DNA of 64,000 nt from contig CP130741.1 in assembly GCA_030586155.1 (NCBI GenBank), positions 2,660,680 to 2,724,679 of the forward strand. Reading direction: 5' to 3'. The first letter of the stretch is position 1, and each line of letters begins with the position of its first letter. The DNA is from Eubacteriaceae bacterium ES3 (GTDB lineage: Bacteria; Bacillota; Clostridia; Eubacteriales; Eubacteriaceae). The translations under genes and the position numbers were made by a program. The notes under the pieces were generated by a model. It saw only the letters and a list, made by a program, of their open reading frames with translations. It had not been told where the DNA came from and did no database searches. This document shows positions 25,530-33,816 of this stretch, in pieces.

Positions 25530-27881
25530 TTAATCCTCCACCACTTCCATTCGGTGACTGTATGTATTGACAAGTTCAATTAGCTGATCTGCTATTTTAT
25601 ACTGCGCCCAAAACGTAACCTCGTCAAGTCTCAAACGGGAAAGGTATTCATCCTTTTCATCATCATAAAAATATTCATTATTCTCGATGGCATTAAGAAT
25701 AACCGATTCCAGATCTTCTCTAAGAATGTAGCGTTTTTCCATTATATCCGAAACACTTTCTTCGATCTTCAAGTTTTCCATTCGTGATTCTCCCTCCAGA
25801 GTTTCACTCCAGATGTTTTTGCACAGGTTTATTTTAAGACTTGCACGATTTTCATGACGAGCTGACAAGGTGGGATTTTTTCTCAATGCCAGAACTTCCG
25901 GATCCCCGCCATATATGAGATCTAGTATATGAAAGGTTCTCTGCCCCTCGGATACCATCTGATCCTTACACATGGCGCAGTAGACCAATAGAGCCCCTTG
26001 TGATTCCAACATTCGATCTTTGATAAAATCTTTTGCCTGGTCAGAATTAGCATAAGATACCAGACCACCATAGCCACAGCATTTAGTATTTTCTTTATGA
26101 TACGGAAGTTCCTTAACTGCATACCCCAGTTTATTAGCGATATTTCTAATGTTCTGATGAATATTTGCCTGATTTCTGGTTGCACAGGCATCATGAACAA
26201 AAATTTCCGGACGACCAGGACGAACCTTTGGCTGTGGAAGTCCATATTGGTCATATATTTCCCAGAGTGAGACAGTTTTAATTTGCGGCAGATATTTTTC
26301 AAAGACTGCCATACAACTTGAACAGGCCAAAATAAAGGTTGGTTCACCCATTTCCTCCCAGACCGTCCGTATCCTTTCTATATTTTCATCAGCCAGAACC
26401 TTTCTCCCTGCCCAATCAGCCGGAGCACCGCAACAGCCAAGAAAGAGTCCAACATCATCCTGAGTCCCCTTATCCTTAATGCTGGCAACCAGATAACGAT
26501 AAATGTCTTCGATATACTGATGATGAGAAGCCGACAGTTGACAACCGGGATAAAACAGAAAGCCGGTTTTTCCAGTCCCCTTATAAAGTCCTCTGATATA
26601 AGGATCAAAATTAACCTGGGGATAAAAAAACAAGTCTTTATTGCTCTCCTTATCAGGTTGCTTTTTGACCAGCCAGAAACGGTCACTGTTGGAAAATTTC
26701 ATATCTTTCAGGGCGAAGTCGTGGGCTGACAAAGGCATTTTTTTACGTGCAACCATACTTTCGCGAGTTTCATGAATAATATCTTTCATACTGATATCAA
26801 GAAAACAGGCTTCTTTGCACAAACCGCATTCAGTACAGGAGTTAATCATCTGATTGGCATAGTGGGTACCGAGGATAATACGCTCATTCTGGTTAATCTG
26901 ACGAATATAAGCATCAGGCGTCATCTCAAATCGCTGCATGTGAACACAAGCTTTAATACAGGCATCACACTGACATTTTAAACAGCGTCCAGCCTCTTGT
27001 GTTGCCTCTTCCTCTGTGAATGCTGAACCCACGGGCTCAACAGCCTCAATTACAGAGAAATCTTTGGTTTCATATTTTAGCGGTGTTTCAAATACCCCCT
27101 CACGCTCTCTTGACGCCATCATCGATACATTACCGATAAAACGATCCAGCGAGACTGCAGCACGACGGCCAGTGCTGATTCTCTGAATGACTGAATCTTT
27201 TTCTAAAATAAGCATTCCTCCAGCAAAAATCCTGGAGTCACCGACCTGAAAAGTCTGCTGATTGATATCCAGTGATTCGTGCCACTCACCCGTCCCCAGA
27301 TAAACTCCGTCGTATTCACTGAGCAGCTCAGTCAAATCTTTAATCTGAGTATTCAGTTTAACTTTAAATTTAGTGGTATCAAAGATTTTCAAACTTTCTG
27401 CAATCTCTTCAAAACACAGCTGGTTTCCTTCAAATTGCCAGAAGCCACCTCCCAAGCGATCGCTTTTCTCACAAATTGTCACCTGGTACCCTTTGCTTGA
27501 TAAATCCAAGGCGGCGACCAGGCCAGATATTCCACCGCCAATTACCGCAACCTTCCCTTTTACTCGGGTAACAGGGAGCTTTTTTTTCTTAGGTGCCGTG
27601 CCATAAGTCAGAACAGCTTTCTCAATCTCACCAATCTGCAAAGCCCCCCCCTTTTCATTTCGAACACAGGACTTTTCACAGGGATGATCGCAAATTTTTC
27701 CAACCAGCTTTATTAAAGGCATTTTTTTTTCAAGCAGTCCGTAAGCTGCGTTGTAATCCCCTTTTTCTACTGCTTTCATCATCCCAATTACATCCACGTG
27801 AATAGGACAGGCTGCAAAACATGCTGGTGGTTCACTCCTAATACACTTTTCTCCAATTGACAGCAAATGTTCCAGATCCAT
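25530..27881 (-). CDS. FAD-dependent oxidoreductase / ferredoxin-dicluster / CCG-domain protein
   Basis: A 783-residue multidomain electron-transfer protein. Residues 1-75 hold the glutamate-synthase-like cluster region ('CFAACPIH', 'CDHPCEKSC'). Residues about 105-300 carry an FAD site ('KVAVIGGGISGLVAALDL'). Two [4Fe-4S] motifs follow ('CLKCQCDACIKAC' and 'CTECGLCKEAC', about 300-360). The C-terminal half has two heterodisulfide-reductase-type CCG motifs ('YPGCQLS...GCCGAPADW' and 'CGYGGLVSY...CAMCKDQ'). It resembles the pyridine nucleotide-disulfide oxidoreductase/dicluster-binding protein found in this neighbourhood. It probably feeds electrons to, or takes them from, the island's molybdenum pathway; NAD(P) specificity is not visible. 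Confidence 0.8.
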   Translation of the reverse strand: MDLEHLLSIGEKCIRSEPPACFAACPIHVDVIGMMKAVEKGDYNAAYGLLEKKMPLIKLVGKICDHPCEKSCVRNEKGGALQIGEIEKAVLTYGTAPKKKKLPVTRVKGKVAVIGGGISGLVAALDLSSKGYQVTICEKSDRLGGGFWQFEGNQLCFEEIAESLKIFDTTKFKVKLNTQIKDLTELLSEYDGVYLGTGEWHESLDINQQTFQVGDSRIFAGGMLILEKDSVIQRISTGRRAAVSLDRFIGNVSMMASREREGVFETPLKYETKDFSVIEAVEPVGSAFTEEEATQEAGRCLKCQCDACIKACVHMQRFEMTPDAYIRQINQNERIILGTHYANQMINSCTECGLCKEACFLDISMKDIIHETRESMVARKKMPLSAHDFALKDMKFSNSDRFWLVKKQPDKESNKDLFFYPQVNFDPYIRGLYKGTGKTGFLFYPGCQLSASHHQYIEDIYRYLVASIKDKGTQDDVGLFLGCCGAPADWAGRKVLADENIERIRTVWEEMGEPTFILACSSCMAVFEKYLPQIKTVSLWEIYDQYGLPQPKVRPGRPEIFVHDACATRNQANIHQNIRNIANKLGYAVKELPYHKENTKCCGYGGLVSYANSDQAKDFIKDRMLESQGALLVYCAMCKDQMVSEGQRTFHILDLIYGGDPEVLALRKNPTLSARHENRASLKINLCKNIWSETLEGESRMENLKIEESVSDIMEKRYILREDLESVILNAIENNEYFYDDEKDEYLSRLRLDEVTFWAQYKIADQLIELVNTYSHRMEVVED

Positions 27882-27895
27882 TGCATCACCCTCGA

Positions 27896-28936
27896 TTATC
27901 GACCGAACCCGCAGTTCGGGAATACACAGGTTTCACATTCCAGACATACTCCACCATGTCCCAGTCTTATAATATCCATTCTTGAAACTGGATCGTTAGC
28001 CAATAAACGGGGTATGATCAAATCAAAAATTGTCCTTCTGGCATACATAACACATCCCGGTAACCCGACGATTGGAATCTGTTCAAGAGATCCCGGCAGC
28101 TGATCCAGATAACCTAACATAAACATAGCACCAGGTAGTGTAGGAGCCCCATAAGTAATAATTTTAGCCCCAGTATTTCTAATCCCAACCGGCGTTACAT
28201 CATCAGGATCCACCGACATCCCGCCGGTGCAGGTAATCAATGTCGCTCCCATATCGATTAGTTTGAAAATAGCTTCAGTAATCATATCAGCATTATCATT
28301 GGCAAAAATCTGACCGACCACTTCACAACCCAGTTCGTCAAATTTACTGCGAATTACCGGCCCAAATTTGTCTTCAATGCGTTTGTAAAATACCTCACTG
28401 CCCGTCGTCACAATCCCAATTTTAAACGGCTGAAGGGGCATTACTTTAATAACTGGCCCCTTTTCGCGACACAGCAATTCCATTTTTTCAATATTTTTCA
28501 CATTGGTAATTAGGGGAATAATCCGTGTTCCGCCAATCACCATCCCTGCTTCAACCAGGCGGTTTCCGTGAATGGTTGATGCCATCAAATCTTCAATACC
28601 ATTTATTTGATCCAGTAAGTCAACATCGATTTTTAATAATCCCGCCTCTTTGGCAATCAATTTGACCTTTCCTTCAGCTGGTTCAGTAAGTTTAATCCCT
28701 TCACCTATTAAAGCTTTCGCCATTCTCTCAGCAGCATCATTTTCATGAATATCATCTTCCGAATATTCAATAATACCAATATGTTCTTTTCCCATATTGA
28801 GTAATTGAGGCACATCTTCACTGCTAATCATATGACCTTTCTTAAACCGGGGCCCCTTAAATTCTCCTGGTAAAATCTGGGTCATATCATGAGCCAGCAA
28901 CATTCCGATCGCATCCTGAACAGGTACAATTTTCAT
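27896..28936 (-). CDS. MoeA-like molybdopterin-binding protein
   Basis: A 346-residue protein whose central part has the MoCF/MogA-like fold: 'KIGIVTTGSEVF' (about 170-181), 'TCTGGMSVDPDDVTP' (about 245-260, the molybdopterin-binding loop) and 'PGAMFMLGYL'. The C-terminus adds a short Cys cluster, 'CLECETCVFPNC', not found in MoeA itself. It belongs to the molybdopterin-binding proteins linked to selenium-dependent molybdenum hydroxylases. ATG at 28936 has AAAGGAG six bases upstream. It is the first gene of the minus-strand operon that runs to 19008, with all internal gaps at or below 20 bases. Confidence 0.82.
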   Translation of the reverse strand: MKIVPVQDAIGMLLAHDMTQILPGEFKGPRFKKGHMISSEDVPQLLNMGKEHIGIIEYSEDDIHENDAAERMAKALIGEGIKLTEPAEGKVKLIAKEAGLLKIDVDLLDQINGIEDLMASTIHGNRLVEAGMVIGGTRIIPLITNVKNIEKMELLCREKGPVIKVMPLQPFKIGIVTTGSEVFYKRIEDKFGPVIRSKFDELGCEVVGQIFANDNADMITEAIFKLIDMGATLITCTGGMSVDPDDVTPVGIRNTGAKIITYGAPTLPGAMFMLGYLDQLPGSLEQIPIVGLPGCVMYARRTIFDLIIPRLLANDPVSRMDIIRLGHGGVCLECETCVFPNCGFGR

Positions 28937-29278
28937 AGTTGTCTCCTTTTGATTCATCATTTAGCAAGCGTAAAGGATTTCATTTCTCTTAATCGTAGCC
29001 TAACAGGCAGGCGATTTAACCGCTCATTTATTACACTTTATTTCATTATAAACTTTACTATTTTAAAAGTCGAATTGTTCACGCCATATTTTTGTTGCTT
29101 AAATATATTATGCGTCTATTTAATATTGATTTAAATTATATTAAATAACTTTTATTTAATTTTATTCATTTATATGGATTAGTCGTTCATTTAACGAACA
29201 CAAGTGAGAATCCAGCACATAAATCGCACTAGTATAAAAGCTGTATTTGCTTAAATTTGCAGATTAACAATAAAAAAA
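28937..29278 (-). promoter_or_regulatory. Leader and promoter region of the molybdenum island operon
   Basis: About 340 bases with no gene. On the minus strand a hairpin lies near 28990-29025: GCCT pairs with AGGC, and TTAA-ATC with GAT-TAA. It sits roughly 60 bases before the first gene. The conserved molybdenum-cofactor riboswitch core was not found. The rest is AT-rich with no recognised sites. Confidence 0.4.
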
Positions 29279-29321
29279 CGAGAGCTGAAAATTCAAATAC
29301 TTGAATCATCATTGCTCTCGC
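29279..29321 (-). terminator. Terminator of folT
   Basis: GCGAGAGC pairs with GCTCTCG(T), with inner ATTCAA/TTGAAT pairing; on the minus strand it is followed by TTTTTTTATT. Confidence 0.8.
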
Positions 29322-29343
29322 ATATTTATTTGCCTACCTAAAC

Positions 29344-30096
29344 TTATCGCATAAATTTAGGCAACATTTTTAATAAACTAACCAAAATTACCGTGTACAC
29401 AGGAATCAAAAAGAAATTAGTTACAATTCTCGCGGGCAGAATTACCGCAACTGCCTGTCCATACAACACACTCAAGAAAATTGTGTTCAACATAATTGAG
29501 GTGATCAGTTGTGTCACACTAACCATAAATAGAATATGATCGACACGATATTCGCCTCCAAGATTCATTTTCTTGACGACGACAACCGGGAAAATCGCGA
29601 ATGCCAGCATCAGTAAAGCGAACAGGATAACAAAGACCAGATTAACTGGCTCCCCAGCATACATGACTTGTCCTCCAGCAAAACTGAAACTCCCCGAAAC
29701 CGCCAGCAGAATCATTGCAAACGCTACAAAACCAAGGTTAAACCACTCTAGAAATTTCACATCTTTTTTCTTTAGAAGCAGATAGAGAAAGCCAGGAATA
29801 AATCCAGTCAAGGCGCTTGCCAGCGTAAAACCAATAAAAAATGGTCCACCTGGTTTAATAATAAAACATAGAATATCAGAAATAAAACCAACAGCGAATC
29901 CGGCAACCGGTCCAAGTAATATTCCACTCAACATAATCGGCAAAGCAGTTAAGTTAAGTCTCAATGATGGAAAACCACCAAGCGGAATATAAACCTCAAA
30001 CAGAATCTTCAGTACAATACTGAGGGCAATAAACAGGCCACAGTTGACAACTACCCGCGTTCTCGTGGCACTACCGACAAAAGCATTACTTTTCAT
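29344..30096 (-). CDS. folT: Folate-type ECF transporter substrate-binding (S) component
   Basis: A 250-residue membrane protein with six or seven helices. The N-terminus 'RVVVNCGLFIALSIVLKILFEVYIPLGGFPSLRLNLTALPIMLSGILLGP' region shows the Ala-x3-Ala-like surface and the long loop typical of ECF S components. 'GPVAGFAVGFISDIL' and 'GPFFIGFTLASALTGFIPGF' match the folate subgroup. It would bind folate and dock on a shared EcfAAT module encoded elsewhere. Assignment to folate rests mostly on the tetrahydrofolate riboswitch in its leader. GGAGG precedes the ATG. Confidence 0.85.
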   Translation of the reverse strand: MKSNAFVGSATRTRVVVNCGLFIALSIVLKILFEVYIPLGGFPSLRLNLTALPIMLSGILLGPVAGFAVGFISDILCFIIKPGGPFFIGFTLASALTGFIPGFLYLLLKKKDVKFLEWFNLGFVAFAMILLAVSGSFSFAGGQVMYAGEPVNLVFVILFALLMLAFAIFPVVVVKKMNLGGEYRVDHILFMVSVTQLITSIMLNTIFLSVLYGQAVAVILPARIVTNFFLIPVYTVILVSLLKMLPKFMR

Positions 30097-30144
30097 TTTT
30101 CCTCCTTAAAGTAATGCTTCCGCAACCTACAATCTTCATTGTAA

Positions 30145-30233
30145 CAGCGGAAGCGACAAGGTACCGCATTTGAGATATTTCGTTTAAAGGCAACTTCCCA
30201 TCCTTTAACACTTCACGCACCTTGTCTACTCTG
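30145..30233 (-). ncRNA. Tetrahydrofolate (THF-I) riboswitch
   Basis: Read on the minus strand the leader contains, in order, AGAGTAG, GCGTGAAGTG, GGATGGGAAGTTGCC, AACGAAA, TGCGGTACCTTG and CGCTTCCGCT. These are the conserved segments of the THF-I aptamer, including ACAAGGT with ACCTTGT closing the long helix. Downstream, GCTTCCGC at the aptamer's 3' end can instead pair with GCGGAAGC at 30116-30123, ahead of the GGAGG of folT. This gives two exclusive folds. Ligand binding would be expected to lower folT expression. Confidence 0.88.
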
Positions 30234-30390
30234 AATTAAATTTTCGATTCATTCTACCATGTATCGAAAACGCTAACAAGGATAAAATATTAACAGAATA
30301 TTAGCCAAACAATGATAATTTTAAAAAATATGGGTAAATAAAATACCATAATGTAAATTTAATCTATGGAACAAACAGGAGGAGAAAATC

Positions 30391-30726
30391 ATGAAAAAAT
30401 TGTGGCGTTGTAATGTATGCGGTTATAAGATGGAAGGTGCCGAAGCACCTGAGAAATGTCCAAAATGTGGAGCCCCTCACGACCAGTTTACAGCTTTATC
30501 TGATGAAGAGGCTAAAAAAGTATATGATTCCTATGTATCCAATGATATTCACATGGAAATTATTACCTTAGCTGAAAAAATTATTCATCTTGCCCGTGAA
30601 GGCGAAGAAATCAATCTTGACCCGGGATGTTTGCATATTTTTAAGAAAGCGCAAGAAGATTCTTATGTTCTAAAAGAAATGTGCAAAGCCGAAATTGCTG
30701 GACATATTTCTAAAGGAAAGTGGTAA
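30391..30726 (+). CDS. Rubredoxin-like domain protein
   Basis: A 111-residue protein. Residues 5-35 are a rubredoxin/rubrerythrin-type metal site: 'WRCNVCGYKMEG' followed by 'CPKCGAPHDQF', giving two C-x2-C pairs for one iron or zinc. The remaining 75 residues are helical with an isolated Cys pair ('DPGCLHIF', 'KEMCKAEIAG'). The N-terminal part resembles the C-terminal rubredoxin module of rubrerythrin, but there is no di-iron four-helix bundle. A role in electron transfer or peroxide defence is inferred. AGGAGG precedes the ATG. It is transcribed alone toward tRNA-Thr. Confidence 0.8.
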   Translation: MKKLWRCNVCGYKMEGAEAPEKCPKCGAPHDQFTALSDEEAKKVYDSYVSNDIHMEIITLAEKIIHLAREGEEINLDPGCLHIFKKAQEDSYVLKEMCKAEIAGHISKGKW

Positions 30727-30780
30727 AAAAAGATTGAACTGAACTAATCGTTTGTGTTATCATATGTCAGTAAGTTTTCT

Positions 30781-30856
30781 GCTGACGTGGCACAGTTGGT
30801 AGCGCAACTGATTCGTAATCAGTAGGTCGGGGGTTCGATTCCCCCCGTTAGCTCCA
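30781..30856 (+). tRNA. tRNA-Thr(CGT), integration target
   Basis: The acceptor stem GCTGACG pairs with CGTTAGC. The anticodon loop TTCGTAA gives CGT, reading ACG. CCA is encoded at 30854-30856. Its 3' part, from the anticodon stem on, is repeated at 43282, marking it as the attachment site of the adjoining element; the gene stays intact. Confidence 0.95.
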
Positions 30857-30948
30857 GAAGAAAACGCATAAGACCGCCTTTTATGGGTTGTCTTTTTTAT
30901 TTGGCTGGTTGTGGGAGAGGGTGAAAAACCCGTAGTTGGGGACAGTTT
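30811..30948. repeat. Left attachment-site repeat
   Basis: 138 bp, identical to 43282-43419 apart from one base (CCGCC versus CAGCC in AGAC-GCC context). It begins at ATTCGTAATC within tRNA-Thr and ends at GGGGACAGTTT. Confidence 0.92.
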
Positions 30949-30986
30949 GGGGACACTTTTCGAAAAAGTTAAAGCCCCGTAGTAAA

Positions 30987-32372
30987 TTACAAGGCTTTTG
31001 ATGGGTTCTTTATTAAGATGTTTTCTAGCGCATCACTGGCCTTTGCATCGGCTGCATTAATGGCATGGGTGTAAATATTTCCGGTCGTTGACAAGTCAGC
31101 GTGTCCCAGTCTAGACGATACTGTTTTTAAGTCCACACCATTAGCAATTAATAAAGTTGCATTGGTGTGTCTGAGCGAGTGCATATGTACCGGCTTCAAA
31201 TTATGCTTATTGGTGAATTTCTTCAAATATCCCCCGATAGTGTCCAGGTTCATGGGTTCCCCGTTCCATTTGGTAAAGATGTAATCATGATCGTTCCACC
31301 GGTCCCCGACCTTGATCCGTTCTTCCAGTTGCCACACCTTATAGGCTTTCAGTAACTCAAAGATGAAATCTGGAAGCTTAATAGACCTGATTGATTTAAA
31401 AGTTTTGGGGTCGCCCTCAAAGATGCCTTTACCGGGTACATACTTTAAAGCCCGTCTGACAGAAATGATTTTACCCTGATCGTCAATATCCGACCATTTC
31501 AAGCCCACAATCTCACCCCGTCTTAAACCACTGAATATCAAGAGATTAACGGCCAGCTTATACTTTATTGGTTCCTCTTCCAGAAGCTCCAGAAACTTTA
31601 AGGCCTCTTTGTCATCCATGTAAACCGGTTCCTTGCGTTGTGTCTTAGGAAGCTCCACCCGCTTTTCTATTGGGTTAAAAGGGATCACACCCCATCTGAC
31701 AGCGGTATTCATGATGTTATTGAGTAACCTGTGGTAATGAAGCACTGTGTCATTGGTTACTTCCCTTTGTGGACTGACAGACTCGAAGAGGATTTCAAAA
31801 TCTTCCCCAATGGCCACCGCTATTTTACTAGCCACTGCATAGGTGGTATTGCTACCCTTTTTAATCCGTCTGAGCGTATCATCATTAATCCCGGCTTTAC
31901 CTGATATATCCTTTTGCTTCAGATCCTTAACGATAGCCAGATATTCCGGGGTAGCCTTGAATTTCTCCCCACCCTTGTGGCTGATACTGCTTTTAATGGT
32001 AGCGTAAAAGTCTTGCACCATCTTAGGGGTGATCTTTCCTATTTTCTGGTGACCCAACACCTCCACAATCTTTATTGATAGATCCTGATAACCCTTGATC
32101 GTTACCGGGGAGAGGTCTTTATTCCCCACGTAATCCCGGAACCAGATCTCAATAAAATCAATCAGTTTAATATTGCTGTCCATGACGTAACCCAGGTTAC
32201 ATTGTTGCTCAAACTCCACCGCTACCCTGTCCAGTTCTTTCTTTAATTTGGTAGGGCTTAATCCCTCTGGAGGCTTATAGGTCATATATTGCTTGATTCT
32301 TTTGCCGTTTACATCAAACCCACCGGAAACAACGATTCTGTAAGAGTTGCCTCTTTTTTCTATGTTTGCCAT
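30987..32372 (-). CDS. int: Tyrosine site-specific recombinase (integrase)
   Basis: A 461-residue phage-type integrase pointing at the tRNA attachment site. An N-terminal arm-binding domain ('NIEKRGNSYRIVVSGGFD') is followed by a SAM-like core-binding region (about 65-225) and a catalytic domain (about 235-450). Catalytic residues are visible: Arg in 'SGLRRGEIVGL', His-x2-Arg in 'HMHSLRHTNATLL', His in 'SSRLGHADLSTT' and the nucleophile Tyr in 'NIYTHAI'. Residues about 145-195 read like an inserted Cro/C1-type helix-turn-helix ('KDISGKAGINDDTLRRIKKG'), an unusual addition inside the core-binding region. The stop lies 38 bp inside the left repeat. Confidence 0.93.
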   Translation of the reverse strand: MANIEKRGNSYRIVVSGGFDVNGKRIKQYMTYKPPEGLSPTKLKKELDRVAVEFEQQCNLGYVMDSNIKLIDFIEIWFRDYVGNKDLSPVTIKGYQDLSIKIVEVLGHQKIGKITPKMVQDFYATIKSSISHKGGEKFKATPEYLAIVKDLKQKDISGKAGINDDTLRRIKKGSNTTYAVASKIAVAIGEDFEILFESVSPQREVTNDTVLHYHRLLNNIMNTAVRWGVIPFNPIEKRVELPKTQRKEPVYMDDKEALKFLELLEEEPIKYKLAVNLLIFSGLRRGEIVGLKWSDIDDQGKIISVRRALKYVPGKGIFEGDPKTFKSIRSIKLPDFIFELLKAYKVWQLEERIKVGDRWNDHDYIFTKWNGEPMNLDTIGGYLKKFTNKHNLKPVHMHSLRHTNATLLIANGVDLKTVSSRLGHADLSTTGNIYTHAINAADAKASDALENILIKNPSKAL

Positions 32373-32384
32373 GGTTATTCCTCC

Positions 32385-33158
32385 TTATTCAAAATTAATT
32401 GAATATATCCGAGGTTTGGTTTCTATAAATCTTTTTTTCAATTCTTTTAATGCATCCCCAACCTCTGATATAAAAACTTGCTCTACCAGTTTATAAGCTT
32501 CAACTTCCCTTTTTGCAGTCACATTTTTTTGCACTGTGCTTTTAAACTCACCTTCTTTTTTTATCGTTTCCCCAGTAATATATAACTTTTCGTCTGATAT
32601 TGAAGCCGAAAAATAATCCTCAATAATCTTTAATAATGGTGTATGGTTGTTTTTCCACTCTAAATATTCATTATCCAGTTTTCCCCGTCTTGCCTCAAGT
32701 TCTTCATATTCATCTTCATCTGCGGAAACATCATCTAATTGGCATTCTACACCACAAAGATAGTTTTCTTCAGCTTCAAAATACAATGGTTTTTCCTGTT
32801 CAATCAGATAATCAACGACCGGTATAAGTGATTCACTAAGAGTAAATTCGTTATAGGTTATTAACATATCAACTGAATAATCACTTAACCCCGTTTTCTC
32901 ACTAATTGCCTTAACATCCAGATCAAAACTTTGAACCTCACTTAAACCTAATAGGTAATCAGCTGACACCTGAAAATAATCACAGATCCTATAAAGTGAA
33001 TTCATGTCCGGTGTCCTCTTCCCAGTTGCGTACAGGCTTATAGCCTGCCTTGTCACGCCAATACCATCGGATGCTTCAGCCTGTGTTATTCCTCTTTCCT
33101 TCATCAAATTACTAAACCGTTCTTGAAAAACACTGTCTACCGTTGTTGTATTATCCAT
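32385..33158 (-). CDS. C1-type XRE repressor of the element
   Basis: A 257-residue protein. The N-terminal XRE helix-turn-helix (about 10-75, 'RGITQAEASDGIGVTRQAISLYATGKRTP') is followed by 'ADYLLGLSEV', typical of phage repressors. The C-terminal 170 residues are acidic and helical, without a LexA/S24 peptidase signature, so release is probably not by RecA-type autocleavage; this resembles Stl-like PICI repressors that are relieved by helper proteins. ATG 33158 follows GGGGTGG; the upstream GTG is inside that site. It is divergent from the Cro-like gene across a repeat-rich operator. Confidence 0.82.
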   Translation of the reverse strand: MDNTTTVDSVFQERFSNLMKERGITQAEASDGIGVTRQAISLYATGKRTPDMNSLYRICDYFQVSADYLLGLSEVQSFDLDVKAISEKTGLSDYSVDMLITYNEFTLSESLIPVVDYLIEQEKPLYFEAEENYLCGVECQLDDVSADEDEYEELEARRGKLDNEYLEWKNNHTPLLKIIEDYFSASISDEKLYITGETIKKEGEFKSTVQKNVTAKREVEAYKLVEQVFISEVGDALKELKKRFIETKPRIYSINFE

Positions 33159-33180
33159 GTTTACCACCCCTTCAATTATC

Positions 33181-33290
33181 TATTTGTTGCTTTTTAAGTT
33201 ATTCGTTGCTTATTTGTTGTTTATTGCACTATTTGTTGCTATAATTATATCAAGGTATCGAATTGTTTGCAAGCGCAACAACAAATTTAA
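33181..33290. promoter_or_regulatory. Repressor operator region with TATTTGTTGC repeats
   Basis: TATTTGTTGC at 33181-33190 and 33230-33239, TATTCGTTGC at 33200-33209 and TATTTGTTGT at 33211-33220 form a direct array at 19, 11 and 19-bp steps. An inverted relative, GCAACAACAAAT, lies near 33276-33287. The array fills the divergent gap and is the natural binding site of the C1/Cro pair. Confidence 0.7.
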
Positions 33291-33306
33291 ATAGGAGGAA
33301 AAACTC

Positions 33307-33486
33307 ATGAAAAACAAAGAAATCAAAGAAACACTGAAAAAGGCTAAAATCTTCCAATGGCAGGTTGCCGAATCCTTGGGGATTGGAGAAACCGCCCTTT
33401 CCCGGATGATGCGCCATGAACTGCCAGAAGAGGATAAGAAGCAGATCATTGAAGCCATTGAGGAACTTAAAAAGGAGGCGGTATAG
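33307..33486 (+). CDS. Cro-like small HTH protein
   Basis: A 59-residue protein starting at an ATG that follows AGGAGG. The sequence 'KAKIFQWQVAESLGIGETALSRMMRHEL' is a helix-turn-helix of the XRE type with little else. It is the first rightward gene, opposite the repressor, and its stop is one base before the next start (TAGTATG). It most likely acts as the lytic or excision-side antirepressor (Cro/Str-like). Confidence 0.75.
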   Translation: MKNKEIKETLKKAKIFQWQVAESLGIGETALSRMMRHELPEEDKKQIIEAIEELKKEAV

Positions 33487-33487
33487 T

Positions 33488-33775
33488 ATGACAATTCCCA
33501 GAATGCGCACAGTCCCCGAATCAGCAGCATTATTAAAAGAAATGGATGAAAACACATCTTTAACACAATGTGCCATTAGGCGGTTAGTTGTGGAAGGAAA
33601 AATAAAGAGCGTAAAAGCCGGCAGAAAGCATCTAATTAATTTTGATGATTTAATCAGCTATTTAGCTAATCCTACCCCTGTGGAAGTCCCAGAAGAGGCG
33701 GTACACGAGAGCGTTAATACTATCGGTGTAGATCGTATGGACGAGTATAAAAAAAGAATTGGGCTGACTAAATGA
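33488..33775 (+). CDS. AlpA/excisionase-like DNA-binding protein
   Basis: A 95-residue protein. 'RTVPESAALLKEMDENTSLTQCAIRRLVVEGKIKSVKAGRKHLINFDDLISYL' is the excisionase/AlpA winged-helix pattern (a recognition helix, then a basic wing 'GRKHLI'). The C-terminal 35 residues are acidic. In the satellite context it is the candidate directionality factor for the integrase. An upstream in-frame extension to 33416 is rejected because it runs through the Cro-like gene; ATG 33488 has AAGGAGG about 11 bases before it. Confidence 0.75.
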   Translation: MTIPRMRTVPESAALLKEMDENTSLTQCAIRRLVVEGKIKSVKAGRKHLINFDDLISYLANPTPVEVPEEAVHESVNTIGVDRMDEYKKRIGLTK

Positions 33776-33816
33776 CAGTGATAAAAGGACATAATGGAAG
33801 AGGTGAAAAAGACTGA

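Noticed and set aside
28937-29278. Possible molybdenum-cofactor riboswitch before the MoeA-like gene
   Set aside because: Only a simple hairpin was seen; the conserved core of the Moco RNA is absent.
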